From an uncultured Bacteroidales bacterium (GTDB lineage: Bacteria; Bacteroidota; Bacteroidia; Bacteroidales; Tenuifilaceae), in contig CALBBQ010000022.1 of the NCBI GenBank assembly GCA_937926785.1, positions 1 to 51,014 of the forward strand: a stretch of DNA of 51,014 nt, written 5' to 3'. Shown piece after piece: positions 8,213-17,157 of the stretch (the first letter of the stretch is position 1; each line of letters starts with the position of its first letter). The notes beneath the pieces were generated by a model, which ran no database searches, was not told where the DNA came from, and saw only the letters and a program-made list of their open reading frames with translations. The translations under genes were made by a program, and so were the position numbers.

Positions 8213-8239
8213 AAAGCCATTCGTGCTAGGAATGGCTTT
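8213..8239 (-). terminator. Intrinsic terminator after the PUR-family gene
   Basis: A perfect 10-bp stem (AAAGCCATTC/GAATGGCTTT) with a 7-base loop. Read on the minus strand it is followed by a T run, 24 bases after the stop codon of the upstream minus-strand gene. It separates that gene from feoAB. Confidence 0.85.
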
Positions 8240-8262
8240 CTCATAAATATTTATGGTGCTGT

Positions 8263-8634
8263 TTACTGTCCTAAATCATCAAAATCGATGGTTGAAAATT
8301 CCTTTTCGCTTTCGGCCATTTCGGTTGCTTCAACCCTATCGTCTCTTGAAACAATTTCCTGGTTGGCCCGGATAAAATCCATTACACTATTCAAGCCCTC
8401 AGTAAACTTTTCAAAATCTTCTTTATACAGGAAAATCTTGTGCTTTTCGTAAAACATCTTCCCATCTCTTCCCATCCGTTTTTTGCTTTCGGTAATGGTA
8501 AGGTAGAATTCATTGTTTCGGGTGGCTTTCACATCAAAAAAGTAGGTTCTTTTGCCAGCTTTAACAACTTGCGAAAACACATCCTCCCTTGAGTTCTTCT
8601 CAAAATCATTCGGATTTTCAAATTCTTCAATCAT
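8263..8634 (-). CDS. PUR family DNA/RNA-binding protein (DUF3276)
   Basis: A 123-residue protein built around a PUR-alpha-like repeat: KAGKRTYFFDVKATRNNEFYL is followed by TITESKKR and KHKIFLYKEDFEKFTEGL, the beta4-alpha pattern of the whirly-like PUR fold known from Borrelia and Bacteroidota. Single-stranded nucleic-acid binding is the family property; the target is unknown. A Glu/Asp-rich tail follows. ATG 8634 (MIEEF) is preferred over an in-frame TTG three codons upstream. It is monocistronic, with a terminator after it, and divergent from nusB across 200 A/T-rich bases. Confidence 0.85.
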   Translation of the reverse strand: MIEEFENPNDFEKNSREDVFSQVVKAGKRTYFFDVKATRNNEFYLTITESKKRMGRDGKMFYEKHKIFLYKEDFEKFTEGLNSVMDFIRANQEIVSRDDRVEATEMAESEKEFSTIDFDDLGQ

Positions 8635-8797
8635 CGCTTTCAATATTTTGGTTAGGTTACTTAATTCGTTGAACTCCCCAAAAATAAGAAAATCTTCAAA
8701 AATTGATACTTTATCAAAAAAAAATATACAAAAATTGAAGTTTTATTAACAAATAAAATATTAACCCTATTAAACACTCGGGCACAACCAAAGTTGT

Positions 8798-8805
8798 TAT
8801 CTTTG
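8798..8805 (+). promoter_or_regulatory. Possible -7 box for the nusB operon
   Basis: TATCTTTG matches TAnnTTTG exactly and lies 30 bases before the nusB start codon, a normal distance for this phylum. A convincing -33 element is not visible. Confidence 0.45.
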
Positions 8806-8834
8806 CAGTTCGAATACAAAACACGTTCTTAGTA

Positions 8835-9836
8835 ATGATTAACCGCCGTTTACTTAGGATTAAAGCACTGCAGCTACTTTTTGCCTTTTACCGGAACTCC
8901 GGTGATTCTCTCAACAACCTTGAAAAGGAGCTATTTCTTAGTATTGATAAATCGTATCAGCTTTACCTTTTGCTTTTGCTGCTTCCCGAAACCATGGTTG
9001 AACTGGCTCAGAACAAGATAGAGTTGGCAAAGCAAAAGTTTCGTCCAACATTTGAGGATCTGAACCCCAATTTACGCTTTGTTCAGAACCGGGTTGCCGC
9101 AGCCCTTGCATCGTCCGATGAGCTGCACTCTCTTGCGCAGGAGAAACGTTTAAACTGGATGCATTTCCCTGAAATTACCAAGTCGCTCTTCAATCAGTTG
9201 GTAAACTCCGATTACTATAAGGAGTATATGGATGCCGAAACGTGCTCATTTGCCGACGATAAAGCACTGTTTGTTAATTTCTTGAACAGGGAAATTACCT
9301 CAAGTGATGATTTTGAGTCATTTCTGGAGGAACAAAGTATTTACTGGAACGACGACTTGGAAATAGTTCTGAGCATGGCCGTTAAAACCATTAAGAAGAT
9401 TGATGAGGAGAATGGGCTCAAAGTCCCGATAATGCCGCTATTCCGAAACGAAGACGATGAGGATTTTGTAAAACGATTGTTACGCAAAACAGTCCTTAAA
9501 CACTCTGAAAACGTTGAGCTAATCGATAGGTTTACCCAAAACTGGGAGGTTGAACGTATTGCTGCAATGGACATCCTGATTATGGAAATGGCAATAACGG
9601 AAATTCAGGAGTTTCCAACTATTCCCGTAAAGGTGACCATGAACGAGTATATCGACATTGCCAGGTTTTACAGTACTGAACAAAGCAACTCGTTTGTAAA
9701 CGGTGTTCTGGATAAAATTATTGCACACCTCAGAGAAAACAACCTGTTTCAGAAACATGGCAGGGGTTTAATAGGCGAAAACAATGAGCATTTAACCTCT
9801 GAAAATATAGATAGTTTTGAAGATGAGAACGATTAA
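8835..9836 (+). CDS. nusB: Transcription antitermination factor NusB
   Basis: A 333-residue protein of the long Bacteroidota NusB type. The N-terminus (MINRRLLRIKALQLLFAFYR) gives the RNA-binding Arg-rich helix. The conserved NusB core lies at about 215-310 (DRFTQNWEVERIAAMDILIMEMAI...EYIDIARFYS...FVNGVLDKI). NusB with S10/NusE joins boxA RNA antitermination complexes on rRNA operons. An acidic tail follows the core, and the last 14 bases overlap the next gene, so the two are translationally linked. It heads the conserved nusB - DUF1573 - yajC - ybbR - coaE run. Confidence 0.93.
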   Translation: MINRRLLRIKALQLLFAFYRNSGDSLNNLEKELFLSIDKSYQLYLLLLLLPETMVELAQNKIELAKQKFRPTFEDLNPNLRFVQNRVAAALASSDELHSLAQEKRLNWMHFPEITKSLFNQLVNSDYYKEYMDAETCSFADDKALFVNFLNREITSSDDFESFLEEQSIYWNDDLEIVLSMAVKTIKKIDEENGLKVPIMPLFRNEDDEDFVKRLLRKTVLKHSENVELIDRFTQNWEVERIAAMDILIMEMAITEIQEFPTIPVKVTMNEYIDIARFYSTEQSNSFVNGVLDKIIAHLRENNLFQKHGRGLIGENNEHLTSENIDSFEDEND

Positions 9837-10242
9837 AAGTTACATTTTCCTTTTTGTAATTCCATTTACCATTTTGCTCTCGTGCAAGAACCATAGTGTT
9901 ACCGAAGAGAAATACTCTGACCCTGATGCATTTGCCGAGTTAACCTACCTTGAGGATTTTTTTGATGCCGGTACCATACAAAGCGGTGAGGTAGTCAGGC
10001 ATAACTTCTCATTCAAGAATACCGGAACCAAACCATTAGTTGTTAAGGATATTATCCCTTCTTGTGGTTGTACTCAGGTTGATGTGAAACAAAGGGTGCT
10101 GAAACCTGGCGAGGTTTCATCGCTCGTGGTGGTTTTTGATAGTAAGGGCTGGTTTGGCTCACAGTATAAAACGGTTACGCTCCGAACTAATGGTATTATC
10201 AGAGAGAAGTCGGTTACCCTAAAAGTGAACGTTGTCCCCTGA
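9823..10242 (+). CDS. DUF1573 lipoprotein
   Basis: About 139 residues. A signal peptide ends in a lipobox (ILLSC), followed by an Ig-like DUF1573 domain with the hallmark strand pattern (FDAGTIQSGEVVRHNFSFKNTGTKPL, given here in part; then SCGCTQVDV and LKPGEVSSLVVVFDSKGWFG). The paired Cys in SCGCT is typical of the family. The function is unknown; the fold resembles ASH/MSP-like domains, here anchored in the envelope. It overlaps the end of nusB by 14 bases. ATG 9823 is chosen over an in-frame TTG at 9817. Confidence 0.85.
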   Translation: MRTIKSYIFLFVIPFTILLSCKNHSVTEEKYSDPDAFAELTYLEDFFDAGTIQSGEVVRHNFSFKNTGTKPLVVKDIIPSCGCTQVDVKQRVLKPGEVSSLVVVFDSKGWFGSQYKTVTLRTNGIIREKSVTLKVNVVP

Positions 10243-10308
10243 TAGTTTGAAAACATTTTGTTACTTTTACACGTTGATAACTAATTAACTAATAAAATAA
10301 GATAAGTT

Positions 10309-10620
10309 ATGATTACAGGTTTTATTACATTACAAGCCCAACAGGGTGGAAACCCGCTGATGACCTTCCTGATGTTTGGTCTTATCATTGTTGTGTTCTA
10401 TTTTTTCATGATTCGCCCTCAAATGAAGCGGCAAAAGGAACTTCGTAAGTTCCAGGAGTCATTGAAGAAAGGCGATAAAGTTATAATTGCCGGTGGTGTT
10501 TACGGTAAGGTTTCTGAAGTTAAGGACGAGTACATAATGGTTGAGATTGCCGATAACGTTGAGGTTAAGGTTGCCAAAAGCACAGTAATTCGCGACGTGA
10601 CGGATATCCAAACCCGCTAA
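10309..10620 (+). CDS. yajC: Preprotein translocase subunit YajC
   Basis: A 103-residue YajC: a short N-terminus, one membrane helix (MTFLMFGLIIVVFYFFMIRPQ region, about 19-40) with the family signature FFMIRPQMKRQKE, then the small cytosolic beta domain (LKKGDKVIIAGGVYGKV...VEVKVAKSTV). It associates with SecDF in the Sec holocomplex. Size and order are typical. It sits between the DUF1573 lipoprotein and the ybbR-like gene, a conserved neighbourhood in Bacteroidota. Confidence 0.95.
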   Translation: MITGFITLQAQQGGNPLMTFLMFGLIIVVFYFFMIRPQMKRQKELRKFQESLKKGDKVIIAGGVYGKVSEVKDEYIMVEIADNVEVKVAKSTVIRDVTDIQTR

Positions 10621-10696
10621 ATTTTTTACTACATATAAGCAGGATTCATGGTTAATAATTTAACTTTGAGTCCTGTTTCTGTTTAATGGCATTTCA

Positions 10697-11680
10697 GTGA
10701 GTAGCACTAAACTTAACCGATTAAACCCTATCAGTACCCCTGAAAAGATTCGTTTAAACAAACGAATCTCAATGTTTTTGTTTTTTCTGATAATCTCTAC
10801 AACTTTGTGGTTGCTACTTAAGCTCAGCCACGAGTACACAGCAACCATAGTTTACCCGGTAACTCTGGTTAACCTTCCAGAAAACAGAATGGTTTCGTAC
10901 GGCACAAAGCTGGAGCTAAACTTAAGGGTAAAAGCTTATGGATATAACCTAATTCGCTATAAGCTCTTTAGGTACTACAATCCAATACAGCTGAGTGCCG
11001 AAAAGGTTGGCGTCACAAATGGTAAACATTACATTGTGGTATCGAACAGGCAGGGTCAGATTTCATCGCAGCTGAATAGCGAATTGGTTTTATTAGGTTT
11101 TTCGCCTGATACGCTTTTCTTCAAGCTTAGCCCGGTTATTACGAAAGAGGTTTATGTTGAACCTAAAATCAAAATTACATTCGTCTCGCAACACATGCAG
11201 GCGGGTAAAATTAAAGTGACTCCCGAAAAAGTGTCGCTTAAGGGACCTTCGTCAGTACTTGACACCATCAACAAATTATACACTTACCCTATTACCTTTC
11301 AAAGGGTTTCCGACAATATTGAGACTGTTGCCGATGTAGCAGCCGTTGAGGGTGTTGCTGTTTTTCCCCGAAAAGTAAAAATCTCTGTCCCGGTTGACAA
11401 GTTTACCGAGACAAGGCTAAATGTGCCGGTAGAATGTATTAACATACCCCAGGGGTACGAGGTGAAATTTTCACCTGATGAGGTGGTGATAGTTTGCAAC
11501 GTTACCGTGAGCAAGTACTATATTTTAAGGCCTGAACATTTTAGAGTGGTTTGCGACTATTCTGAGCTCATGGCAAACAACACTTCAAGAACAAGGGTAA
11601 GTGTTGAGCGATATCCTGATTTTGTTGGCCGTGTTCAGGTTGAGCCCCGCTATGTTGACTTCGTAATCATTAAAAAGTAG
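10697..11680 (+). CDS. YbbR-like (CdaR-type) domain protein
   Basis: A 327-residue protein with one N-terminal membrane helix (about 28-46, SMFLFFLIISTTLWLLLKL) followed by YbbR-like beta repeats, e.g. KVSLKGPSSVLDTINKLYT and the later KFSPDEVVIVCNVTVSKYYIL. In Firmicutes CdaR proteins regulate diadenylate cyclase CdaA; in Bacteroidota the partner is not established and no cdaA is adjacent here. GTG 10697 is the only reasonable early start, because an ATG just upstream is out of frame and ends at once. The coaE gene begins 2 bases after its stop. Confidence 0.8.
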   Translation: MSSTKLNRLNPISTPEKIRLNKRISMFLFFLIISTTLWLLLKLSHEYTATIVYPVTLVNLPENRMVSYGTKLELNLRVKAYGYNLIRYKLFRYYNPIQLSAEKVGVTNGKHYIVVSNRQGQISSQLNSELVLLGFSPDTLFFKLSPVITKEVYVEPKIKITFVSQHMQAGKIKVTPEKVSLKGPSSVLDTINKLYTYPITFQRVSDNIETVADVAAVEGVAVFPRKVKISVPVDKFTETRLNVPVECINIPQGYEVKFSPDEVVIVCNVTVSKYYILRPEHFRVVCDYSELMANNTSRTRVSVERYPDFVGRVQVEPRYVDFVIIKK

Positions 11681-11682
11681 GC

Positions 11683-12273
11683 ATGCCCTTACGTGTTGGG
11701 ATTACCGGGGGAATTGGGAGTGGCAAAACATATGTGTGCCAGCTTATCAGACATTTGGGCTACCCGGTATTTCATTCCGACGAGGAGGCAAGGGCCATCA
11801 CAGAGAGTAATAATTTGGTAGTTGAGGCAATTAAAAAACATTTTGGCAAAAATATCTATATACATGGAAAGTTAAACCGGCAAGAGGTTGCCCGTATCGT
11901 TTTTTCAGATCCTCAGCAACTTGCTAAACTCAATGCCATTGTTCATCCTGCGGTGGCCAAGTCTTTCGAAAGTTGGTGTTCCAAGCATAGCAATAGCCCA
12001 CTGGTTTTCAAAGAGGCCGCAATTCTTTTTGAAACAGGTTTGTATAAGGAGCTCGACAAGAATATACTGGTAACTGCGCCGCTTGATATCCGCATCCAAA
12101 GGGTTATGGAGCGCGATAAGGTAACCCCTGACGAGGTTGTTGCCCGAATAGCAAACCAAATGAACGATGAAGAAAAAGTCCGATTAGCGGATTTTACTAT
12201 TCTTAACGATAATCAAAACCTCGTTTTACCTCAGGTTTTAAAAATAGTACGAGAACTTATAGAATTAGTATAG
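11683..12273 (+). CDS. coaE: Dephospho-CoA kinase
   Basis: A 196-residue cytosolic P-loop kinase that catalyses the last step of CoA synthesis (ATP + dephospho-CoA to CoA). The Walker A motif is GITGGIGSGKT (about 6-16), followed by the FHSDEEAR substrate region, a conserved HPAV (IVHPAVAKSFESW) and the lid segment RIQRVMERD. Length is normal. It follows the ybbR-like gene by 2 bases and precedes the TerB/J-domain gene by 3, so it is in an operon. Confidence 0.95.
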   Translation: MPLRVGITGGIGSGKTYVCQLIRHLGYPVFHSDEEARAITESNNLVVEAIKKHFGKNIYIHGKLNRQEVARIVFSDPQQLAKLNAIVHPAVAKSFESWCSKHSNSPLVFKEAAILFETGLYKELDKNILVTAPLDIRIQRVMERDKVTPDEVVARIANQMNDEEKVRLADFTILNDNQNLVLPQVLKIVRELIELV

Positions 12274-12276
12274 CTT

Positions 12277-12993
12277 ATGGGTAAGTATGGTAAGTGGATA
12301 ACCGGTGGCTTGGGTTGGGCTCTGTTCGGCCCAATTGGTGCCATTCTTGGTTTTGCCATTGGCTCTGTATTCGATAGCATGGAGACCACAAAAATTTATA
12401 CCGGCGAAACCAGCCGAAATGGATTCATTGTCAGTTTACTGGTTTTGGTATCGGCGGTTATGAAAGCTGATGGAAAGGTGCTTAAATCGGAATTAGATTA
12501 TGTAAAGCGTTATTTTTACGATAACTTTGGCCCTTCGGCTGCCAGAGAGGCCATACTTCTGCTGCGCGATATTCTTAAACAGTCAGTCCCGCTTCGCGAT
12601 GTTTGTAAACAAATCCAAGAGAATGTTGATTACCATTCCCGGCTCCAACTGCTACATTTTCTCTTTGGAATTGCTCAGGCCGATGGCGTGGTCAGCGTTG
12701 AGGAATCCAGAGTAATAAGCGAGATTGCAGGATACCTTGGAATTACCGAAGCCGATTTGCAGTCCATTAAGGCCATGTTTGTTCCCGATACGGATAAATA
12801 CTACAAAATACTTGAAGTCGCTCCAACCGCTTCGAACGAAGAGATCAAAAAGGCTTACCGACTCATGGCTATAAAGTATCATCCCGATAAGGTTCAGCAT
12901 TTAGGTGAAGATATTCGGCTAGCGGCCGAGCAAAAATTCAAGATGGTGAATGAGGCTTACGATAAGATTAAAAAGGAAAGAGGTTTTAATTGA
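12277..12993 (+). CDS. TerB-like and J-domain protein (DjlA-like)
   Basis: A 238-residue protein. A Gly-rich N-terminus ([20 protein letters not shown]) is followed by a TerB-like helical domain (about 45-160, containing [17 protein letters not shown] and [13 protein letters not shown], the acidic pairs that could bind metal) and a C-terminal J domain (about 168-236) with an intact HPD (IKYHPDKV), which stimulates DnaK ATPase. This layout matches DjlA-type co-chaperones. The N-terminal Gly-rich stretch may associate with the membrane, as in DjlA. Confidence 0.88.
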   Translation: MGKYGKWITGGLGWALFGPIGAILGFAIGSVFDSMETTKIYTGETSRNGFIVSLLVLVSAVMKADGKVLKSELDYVKRYFYDNFGPSAAREAILLLRDILKQSVPLRDVCKQIQENVDYHSRLQLLHFLFGIAQADGVVSVEESRVISEIAGYLGITEADLQSIKAMFVPDTDKYYKILEVAPTASNEEIKKAYRLMAIKYHPDKVQHLGEDIRLAAEQKFKMVNEAYDKIKKERGFN

Positions 12994-13003
12994 TTCGTTG
13001 AAT

Positions 13004-13294
13004 ATGGAAAACACATTTATAGAAACTATTGGTTGGTTTGGAAACATAATACTAAGCATAGGTGTTCTACCCCAGGTAGTTCAAACATGGCGAACCCACA
13101 ATGTGTCCAGTTTTAACTGGCTTTTCTTGCTCATGTGGGCATTTGGGGTGCTTTTCACATTTATCTACATTGCTTATAACGATATAAGCATTGGAAAATT
13201 CCAATGGCCTTTATGGTTAAACTATTTGGTAAATATAGTTGCCACTTATTATCTGGTTTGGGCTAAGTACTACTATGGAAGAAATAAGTTTTAG
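13004..13294 (+). CDS. PQ-loop protein of the SemiSWEET type
   Basis: A 96-residue membrane protein with three predicted helices and the PQ motif in helix 1 (GVLPQVVQTWRTHNVSSF). Size and three-helix layout match bacterial SemiSWEETs, which work as dimers to move sugars, though PQ-loop proteins also carry other small molecules. The start is set at ATG 13004, 11 bases after the previous stop; a longer reading frame would overlap the J-domain gene and is not supported. It may be cotranscribed with the gene before it. The substrate is unknown. Confidence 0.82.
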   Translation: MENTFIETIGWFGNIILSIGVLPQVVQTWRTHNVSSFNWLFLLMWAFGVLFTFIYIAYNDISIGKFQWPLWLNYLVNIVATYYLVWAKYYYGRNKF

Positions 13295-13349
13295 AAGTCT
13301 AATCTTTTTACTAATTTCGCAGAATAACCTGTTACCAAAACTATAAATT

Positions 13350-13775
13350 ATGGAGATTAAGCTTAAAGAACTACTTGCTATCTCTGGTCATTCCGGACTT
13401 TTTAGGTTTATCTCGCAGGGTCGCCAGGGGGTTATTGTTGAATCGTTGACTGATGGAAGACGAATGTTAGTCCCTGCCTCTGCCAAGGTAAGCGCAATAG
13501 CCGATATTGCTGTATTTACTGAATCCGGAGAGCTTCCACTTAAGGATGTTTTCAAAAAAATTCAGTTAACTGAAAATGGGGGACCGGCTATAAATACCAA
13601 ATCGGACGATAAAGCAATAAGAAGTTACTTCGAAAAAGTTTTACCTGAATTTGATAAGGAAAGGGTTTATACTAGCGATATTAAAAAGATTATCAGCTGG
13701 TACAACCAGCTGCAAAGCAAAAACTTACTGGAAGTTCTAGACCAGAAAGATGATGATGAACCCGCTAAAGAGTAG
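13350..13775 (+). CDS. DUF5606 family protein
   Basis: A 141-residue soluble protein. The first ~50 residues (LKELLAISGHSGLFRFISQG, then RQGVIVESLTDGRR) form the conserved DUF5606 domain found almost only in Bacteroidota. The second half carries a helical segment (FEKVLPEFDKERVYTSDIKKI) and an acidic tail. No catalytic motif is visible and the function is unknown. It stands alone, with a strong terminator after it. Confidence 0.8.
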   Translation: MEIKLKELLAISGHSGLFRFISQGRQGVIVESLTDGRRMLVPASAKVSAIADIAVFTESGELPLKDVFKKIQLTENGGPAINTKSDDKAIRSYFEKVLPEFDKERVYTSDIKKIISWYNQLQSKNLLEVLDQKDDDEPAKE

Positions 13776-13798
13776 GGCTCACAATAGATTTCAAGTAT

Positions 13799-13826
13799 CT
13801 GAAGCGATCTGTTAGGATCGCTTCAG
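13799..13826. terminator. Bidirectional hairpin between convergent genes
   Basis: A perfect 11-bp stem (CTGAAGCGATC/GATCGCTTCAG) with a 6-base loop lies between the plus-strand DUF5606 gene and the minus-strand TonB-dependent receptor gene. Only a weak T tract follows on either strand. Confidence 0.75.
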
Positions 13827-13830
13827 GCGT

Positions 13831-15816
13831 TTAATACTCATACACCAGCCTGAAACCAAAACTTCTATCTAATCCCGGAAGCGGCCCGTGAGCACCTCGA
13901 TATGGCTGTGGGTAGCTGTATTTCGCATTTAATATGTTTGTTGCCAGAATCTGACTGGTAAACCCTTTAAATGGAAAATTCTGAAATTCCGTATTAAAAC
14001 CAACTACTGCCATTGGGGATTGTTTAATCAGGATATCTGAGTTTGCAGCCGTGTAGTTGTATGCGTAACGACTTCCAAAGTATGAACAGCTAAGCGTTAC
14101 TCTTACATTTTCGTTTGCTGAGTATGTAATTACACCATTAACCCGCAAAGGGGTGAATGCCAGAAACTGTTTATCATGGGAAGGAACCAAGAACAGGCTA
14201 TCTGTTACTGATTTTTTACGGATATACGATGCAAAGTTTAATGTACCGAATAGCTTTTCATTATTGTACTTAAGGCTCATTTCCATTCCCCGGGAACCAA
14301 TTTTCCCCTCATTCCGGTAATAACCCACACCCGATTGGGCATCTTTCCCGTAAATTATAATATCGTTGAACGTGATATCGTAAAGATTTACAACAATAGC
14401 AGCTGTAGTTCCAAAAATATAACCGGATTCAAATTCAAATATGGTTCCCTTCTCAGGCTTTAGGTTTTGGTATCCTTCGGGTATGCGATTAGGCAGTATA
14501 CCTCCTGGAACGCGAAACGATTCGCTTGCCATTAGCTTAAAGTGGAAACTTTTAAAGGCCTTGGTAACACCAATTCTGGGAACAAATGCATCACCAAATT
14601 CGGTAGAGTAATCGTATCGGGCACCAATGTTGAAATTTGCCGGTTGTGTATTCCAAAGAGCCTGGCTATAAATGCCAATGTTTTGATAATTCAGCTGGGA
14701 TTTACCATTTCTGAATGTTTCTTCATACAGCGTGTCTAACATGCTTGGTAACTTCAACCTGTCAATATTCCAGTCAACCCCATTAATTACCTGAACCGGA
14801 CCCCATTTGTGGCTTGCAACAATACCGGAGTTTAGCCGGTAAAATATTTTATTATTTCCATAGCCAATTTCGGGAACATTCAGGCGCCATGGCTTCTGCC
14901 ATTTATAGGATACCTTGGGAATCAGCGAGAATTTTGAATGTCCGAATTTGTAAGAAACTTCAAAGAAATTACTCTTGAAGCTTTCCTGAAGGGGAGTGCC
15001 GGTGTACAGTTCATCCCATAAGTCAATTTGTTCGTAGTGGTAGTCATCAAGTAATGTCTGAATTCGGAGGTTTTTGTAGTCGAGTTTGAGAGCAAACTGC
15101 TTGGTGTAGGTGCTGGAAGTTCCTAGCATGGAGCGATTATTCCGATAGTAATCGGTGTAGTTCCTGTCGCTTCTGGAGCCTGCACCAAAGGTGCTTGATA
15201 TGTTAAAGACCACATCATCGCCACGTATGGTTTGGCCAAAGCTTAGCTGATTCTGACTAAATTGCTTTCCTGTGTGCGTTGCGGTGTAGGTAACTTTGCC
15301 CCCGTTCTGGTATGAATCCCGAGTAATGATGTTGATAACACCTAAACCTGCAAAACCTCCGTAAACCGACGAACCTGGTCCCCTGACAATTTCAATTCTA
15401 TCCACGTTATCAAGTGAAAAATGGTTGCCAAAAGGTACGCAGGCAAACATGCCATCGTTCATTTCAAAGCCATTTACCATGAATAGGTATTTGCCCTCGT
15501 GAGCCCATATACCCCTGATACCCATGCCAACAACGCCCTCCACATCAACACCAAAGTCAAAGCCCGGTACGAGCAGGTGAAATAAGTCAACAATATCTCT
15601 TGCCCCAGTTCTCCTGATGTCATCCCGTGTGATTATGGTTACTATGCCCGGGTTCTCCCTGATATTAATATTTGATTTAGTTGATATTGAAACCTGAAGA
15701 TTCATCAGTTCTTCAAGCGAAAGCTTGTACACGTCAACATCTTTTTCTTGACCTAGAAGGCAAAAAGACGAAATAAGGAAGAAAAAAGCTGCAATTATTC
15801 CTGATATTATTTTCAT
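13831..15816 (-). CDS. TonB-dependent outer-membrane receptor
   Basis: A 661-residue receptor with a signal peptide (about 1-22) and a plug domain (about 50-165) carrying the classic motifs IVTIITRDDIRRTGARDIVDL (here in part), VEGVVGMGIRGIW, and RIEIVRGPGSSVYGG...GVINIITRD. A beta barrel follows, ending in ...FRLVYEY. Unlike the receptor at 2605-4815 it lacks the N-terminal Ig-like regulatory domain and no SusD partner is next to it, so it belongs to the vitamin/siderophore-like class. The ligand is unknown. Its neighbours give no hint: a convergent DUF5606 gene and an upstream HAD phosphatase gene on the same strand. Confidence 0.85.
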   Translation of the reverse strand: MKIISGIIAAFFFLISSFCLLGQEKDVDVYKLSLEELMNLQVSISTKSNINIRENPGIVTIITRDDIRRTGARDIVDLFHLLVPGFDFGVDVEGVVGMGIRGIWAHEGKYLFMVNGFEMNDGMFACVPFGNHFSLDNVDRIEIVRGPGSSVYGGFAGLGVINIITRDSYQNGGKVTYTATHTGKQFSQNQLSFGQTIRGDDVVFNISSTFGAGSRSDRNYTDYYRNNRSMLGTSSTYTKQFALKLDYKNLRIQTLLDDYHYEQIDLWDELYTGTPLQESFKSNFFEVSYKFGHSKFSLIPKVSYKWQKPWRLNVPEIGYGNNKIFYRLNSGIVASHKWGPVQVINGVDWNIDRLKLPSMLDTLYEETFRNGKSQLNYQNIGIYSQALWNTQPANFNIGARYDYSTEFGDAFVPRIGVTKAFKSFHFKLMASESFRVPGGILPNRIPEGYQNLKPEKGTIFEFESGYIFGTTAAIVVNLYDITFNDIIIYGKDAQSGVGYYRNEGKIGSRGMEMSLKYNNEKLFGTLNFASYIRKKSVTDSLFLVPSHDKQFLAFTPLRVNGVITYSANENVRVTLSCSYFGSRYAYNYTAANSDILIKQSPMAVVGFNTEFQNFPFKGFTSQILATNILNAKYSYPQPYRGAHGPLPGLDRSFGFRLVYEY

Positions 15817-15871
15817 GACTGATAAACTACTGCTGCAATATACACCGAGTAGGATTTCAAATCAAATATTT

Positions 15872-16522
15872 CTATTGCAAAATCTCAGTAAAGTCACAAA
15901 TAATCAGATTGTTTGGCAGATGTTCACTTTTATCATGTGTTGTTGCTACTGCAACAACCGTCATTCCAGCATTTTTTGCCGCTTCTATACCAGCAAAAGA
16001 GTCTTCAAAAACAAGGCACTTGCCTGGATAAATATTTAGCATTTCTGCAGCTTTTATAAAGATATCGGGGTGTGGTTTGCCTCGTTGTACCATATCACCA
16101 TTAACCATTACATCAACGTATTTGCCAATACCTGTATTTTGAATAGTAAAATCAATGTTGCTTTGAGGTGCGGAGCTGGCAACGGCAATGCCAATTCCTT
16201 GCTCTTTCAGAAAGTCTAGCAAGGAAATCAGCCCGTTCAGCGGCTTAATGTGTGGTGAATACAACTTTCTGTATATCGATTCTTTTTCCTCACCCAATAC
16301 TCTCACATCGCTGTCAGATAGAATCTTCCCAAATAGCGAATTGAGTATATCCCTGTTATTTTTACCGAAGAATTGATGGGTGAACGAATCTCTATGAAAA
16401 GGGATTTGATGATCTCTGCAAAACTCTGCCCATGCTTCCAGATGGTATCTGTAATTGTCCACAATTACTCCATCCATGTCAAAAATGGCACCCTTGATTT
16501 CACTAAAATTAATCTTCATCAT
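15872..16522 (-). CDS. HAD-superfamily phosphatase, beta-phosphoglucomutase-like
   Basis: A 216-residue HAD hydrolase. Motif I is FDMDGVIVDN (Asp nucleophile and general acid), followed by a four-helix cap, motif II (AVASSAPQSN), the GDMVQRGKPHPDIF segment with the motif III Lys, and motif IV (CLVFEDSFAGIEAA). This is the beta-phosphoglucomutase/sugar-phosphatase subfamily (HAD-IA, PGMB-like). Exact substrate cannot be told; a sugar phosphate is likely. It lies 55 bases upstream of the TonB-dependent receptor gene on the same strand and is divergent from the DUF1573 gene. Confidence 0.85.
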   Translation of the reverse strand: MMKINFSEIKGAIFDMDGVIVDNYRYHLEAWAEFCRDHQIPFHRDSFTHQFFGKNNRDILNSLFGKILSDSDVRVLGEEKESIYRKLYSPHIKPLNGLISLLDFLKEQGIGIAVASSAPQSNIDFTIQNTGIGKYVDVMVNGDMVQRGKPHPDIFIKAAEMLNIYPGKCLVFEDSFAGIEAAKNAGMTVVAVATTHDKSEHLPNNLIICDFTEILQ

Positions 16523-16605
16523 CTTTAATAAAGCTTAAGAGTAAACACAAACGTTTACTAATGTTAAAATGCTGTGTTCCTGCAAAACTGAATAATTCTT
16601 TCGTT

Positions 16606-16613
16606 TATTTTTG
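16606..16613 (+). promoter_or_regulatory. Possible -7 box for the second DUF1573 gene
   Basis: TATTTTTG fits TAnnTTTG and lies 33 bases before the start codon. No clear -33 box is visible. Confidence 0.35.
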
Positions 16614-16646
16614 GCATAAAATTAGGGGTAAATTAATAAAAAGATT

Positions 16647-17093
16647 ATGAGAAACTTGTTTATTTTAGCAACGCTTGTGCTGTTTTCTGCTACTCTTTGT
16701 GGGCAGAACCTGCAAATAAAATCGGCATCAAATGCAAAGGGTAATCAGTACAGAGTTGTTTCGGACACACTTTCGCTTGGTGAGCTATACCTAGATGAAC
16801 TTTCAGATGATAATGGTAAAATTACGCTAACACTTCAGAATACAAGTAACAAACCACTTATCATAAGAAATGTTACGGGATGTTGCGGAACGAACATAAA
16901 ATCCTGGCCTAAAGCACCGGTTTTACCTGGTAAATCATCTGAAGTAAAGGTAGAGTTCCGTATTGAACCCAAACCACAAAAAATTAGCAGAACCGTTACC
17001 ATCGAGTCAAATGCGGTTGGTTCGCCTACTCTTAAGCTACACATTGTAGGAATAGTGATGCAGCGAAAAGCTGCAAATGAACTAGTTCTTTAG
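16647..17093 (+). CDS. Exported DUF1573 protein
   Basis: A 148-residue protein with a signal peptide (about 1-19, cut near LCGQ) and one Ig-like DUF1573 domain: LGELYLDELSDDNGKITLTL, then NTSNKPLIIRNVTGCCGTNIK and LPGKSSEVKVEFR. A Cys pair (GCCG) replaces the SCGC of the lipoprotein at 9823-10242. There is no lipobox, so it is probably periplasmic or surface-exposed. Function unknown. It is monocistronic: an intrinsic terminator follows its stop. Confidence 0.8.
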   Translation: MRNLFILATLVLFSATLCGQNLQIKSASNAKGNQYRVVSDTLSLGELYLDELSDDNGKITLTLQNTSNKPLIIRNVTGCCGTNIKSWPKAPVLPGKSSEVKVEFRIEPKPQKISRTVTIESNAVGSPTLKLHIVGIVMQRKAANELVL

Positions 17094-17116
17094 CGAGTTG
17101 TTTAAAAGAAAGTTTT

Positions 17117-17144
17117 GGGGGATTGATTGAAGTCCCCTTTTTTT
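17117..17144 (+). terminator. Intrinsic terminator after the DUF1573 gene
   Basis: A G-rich/C-rich stem (GGGGA/TCCCC, extendable by weak pairs) with a small loop is followed directly by a run of T from 17138. It ends just 13 bases before the pncB-like start codon, so that gene must have its promoter within or right after the T tract. Confidence 0.75.
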
Positions 17145-17157
17145 GTAATTTTATGCT

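Noticed and set aside
12950..13003. Longer N-terminus for the PQ-loop gene
   Set aside because: It would overlap the J-domain gene and gives charged residues unlike the family; the short start MENTFIET fits SemiSWEET length.
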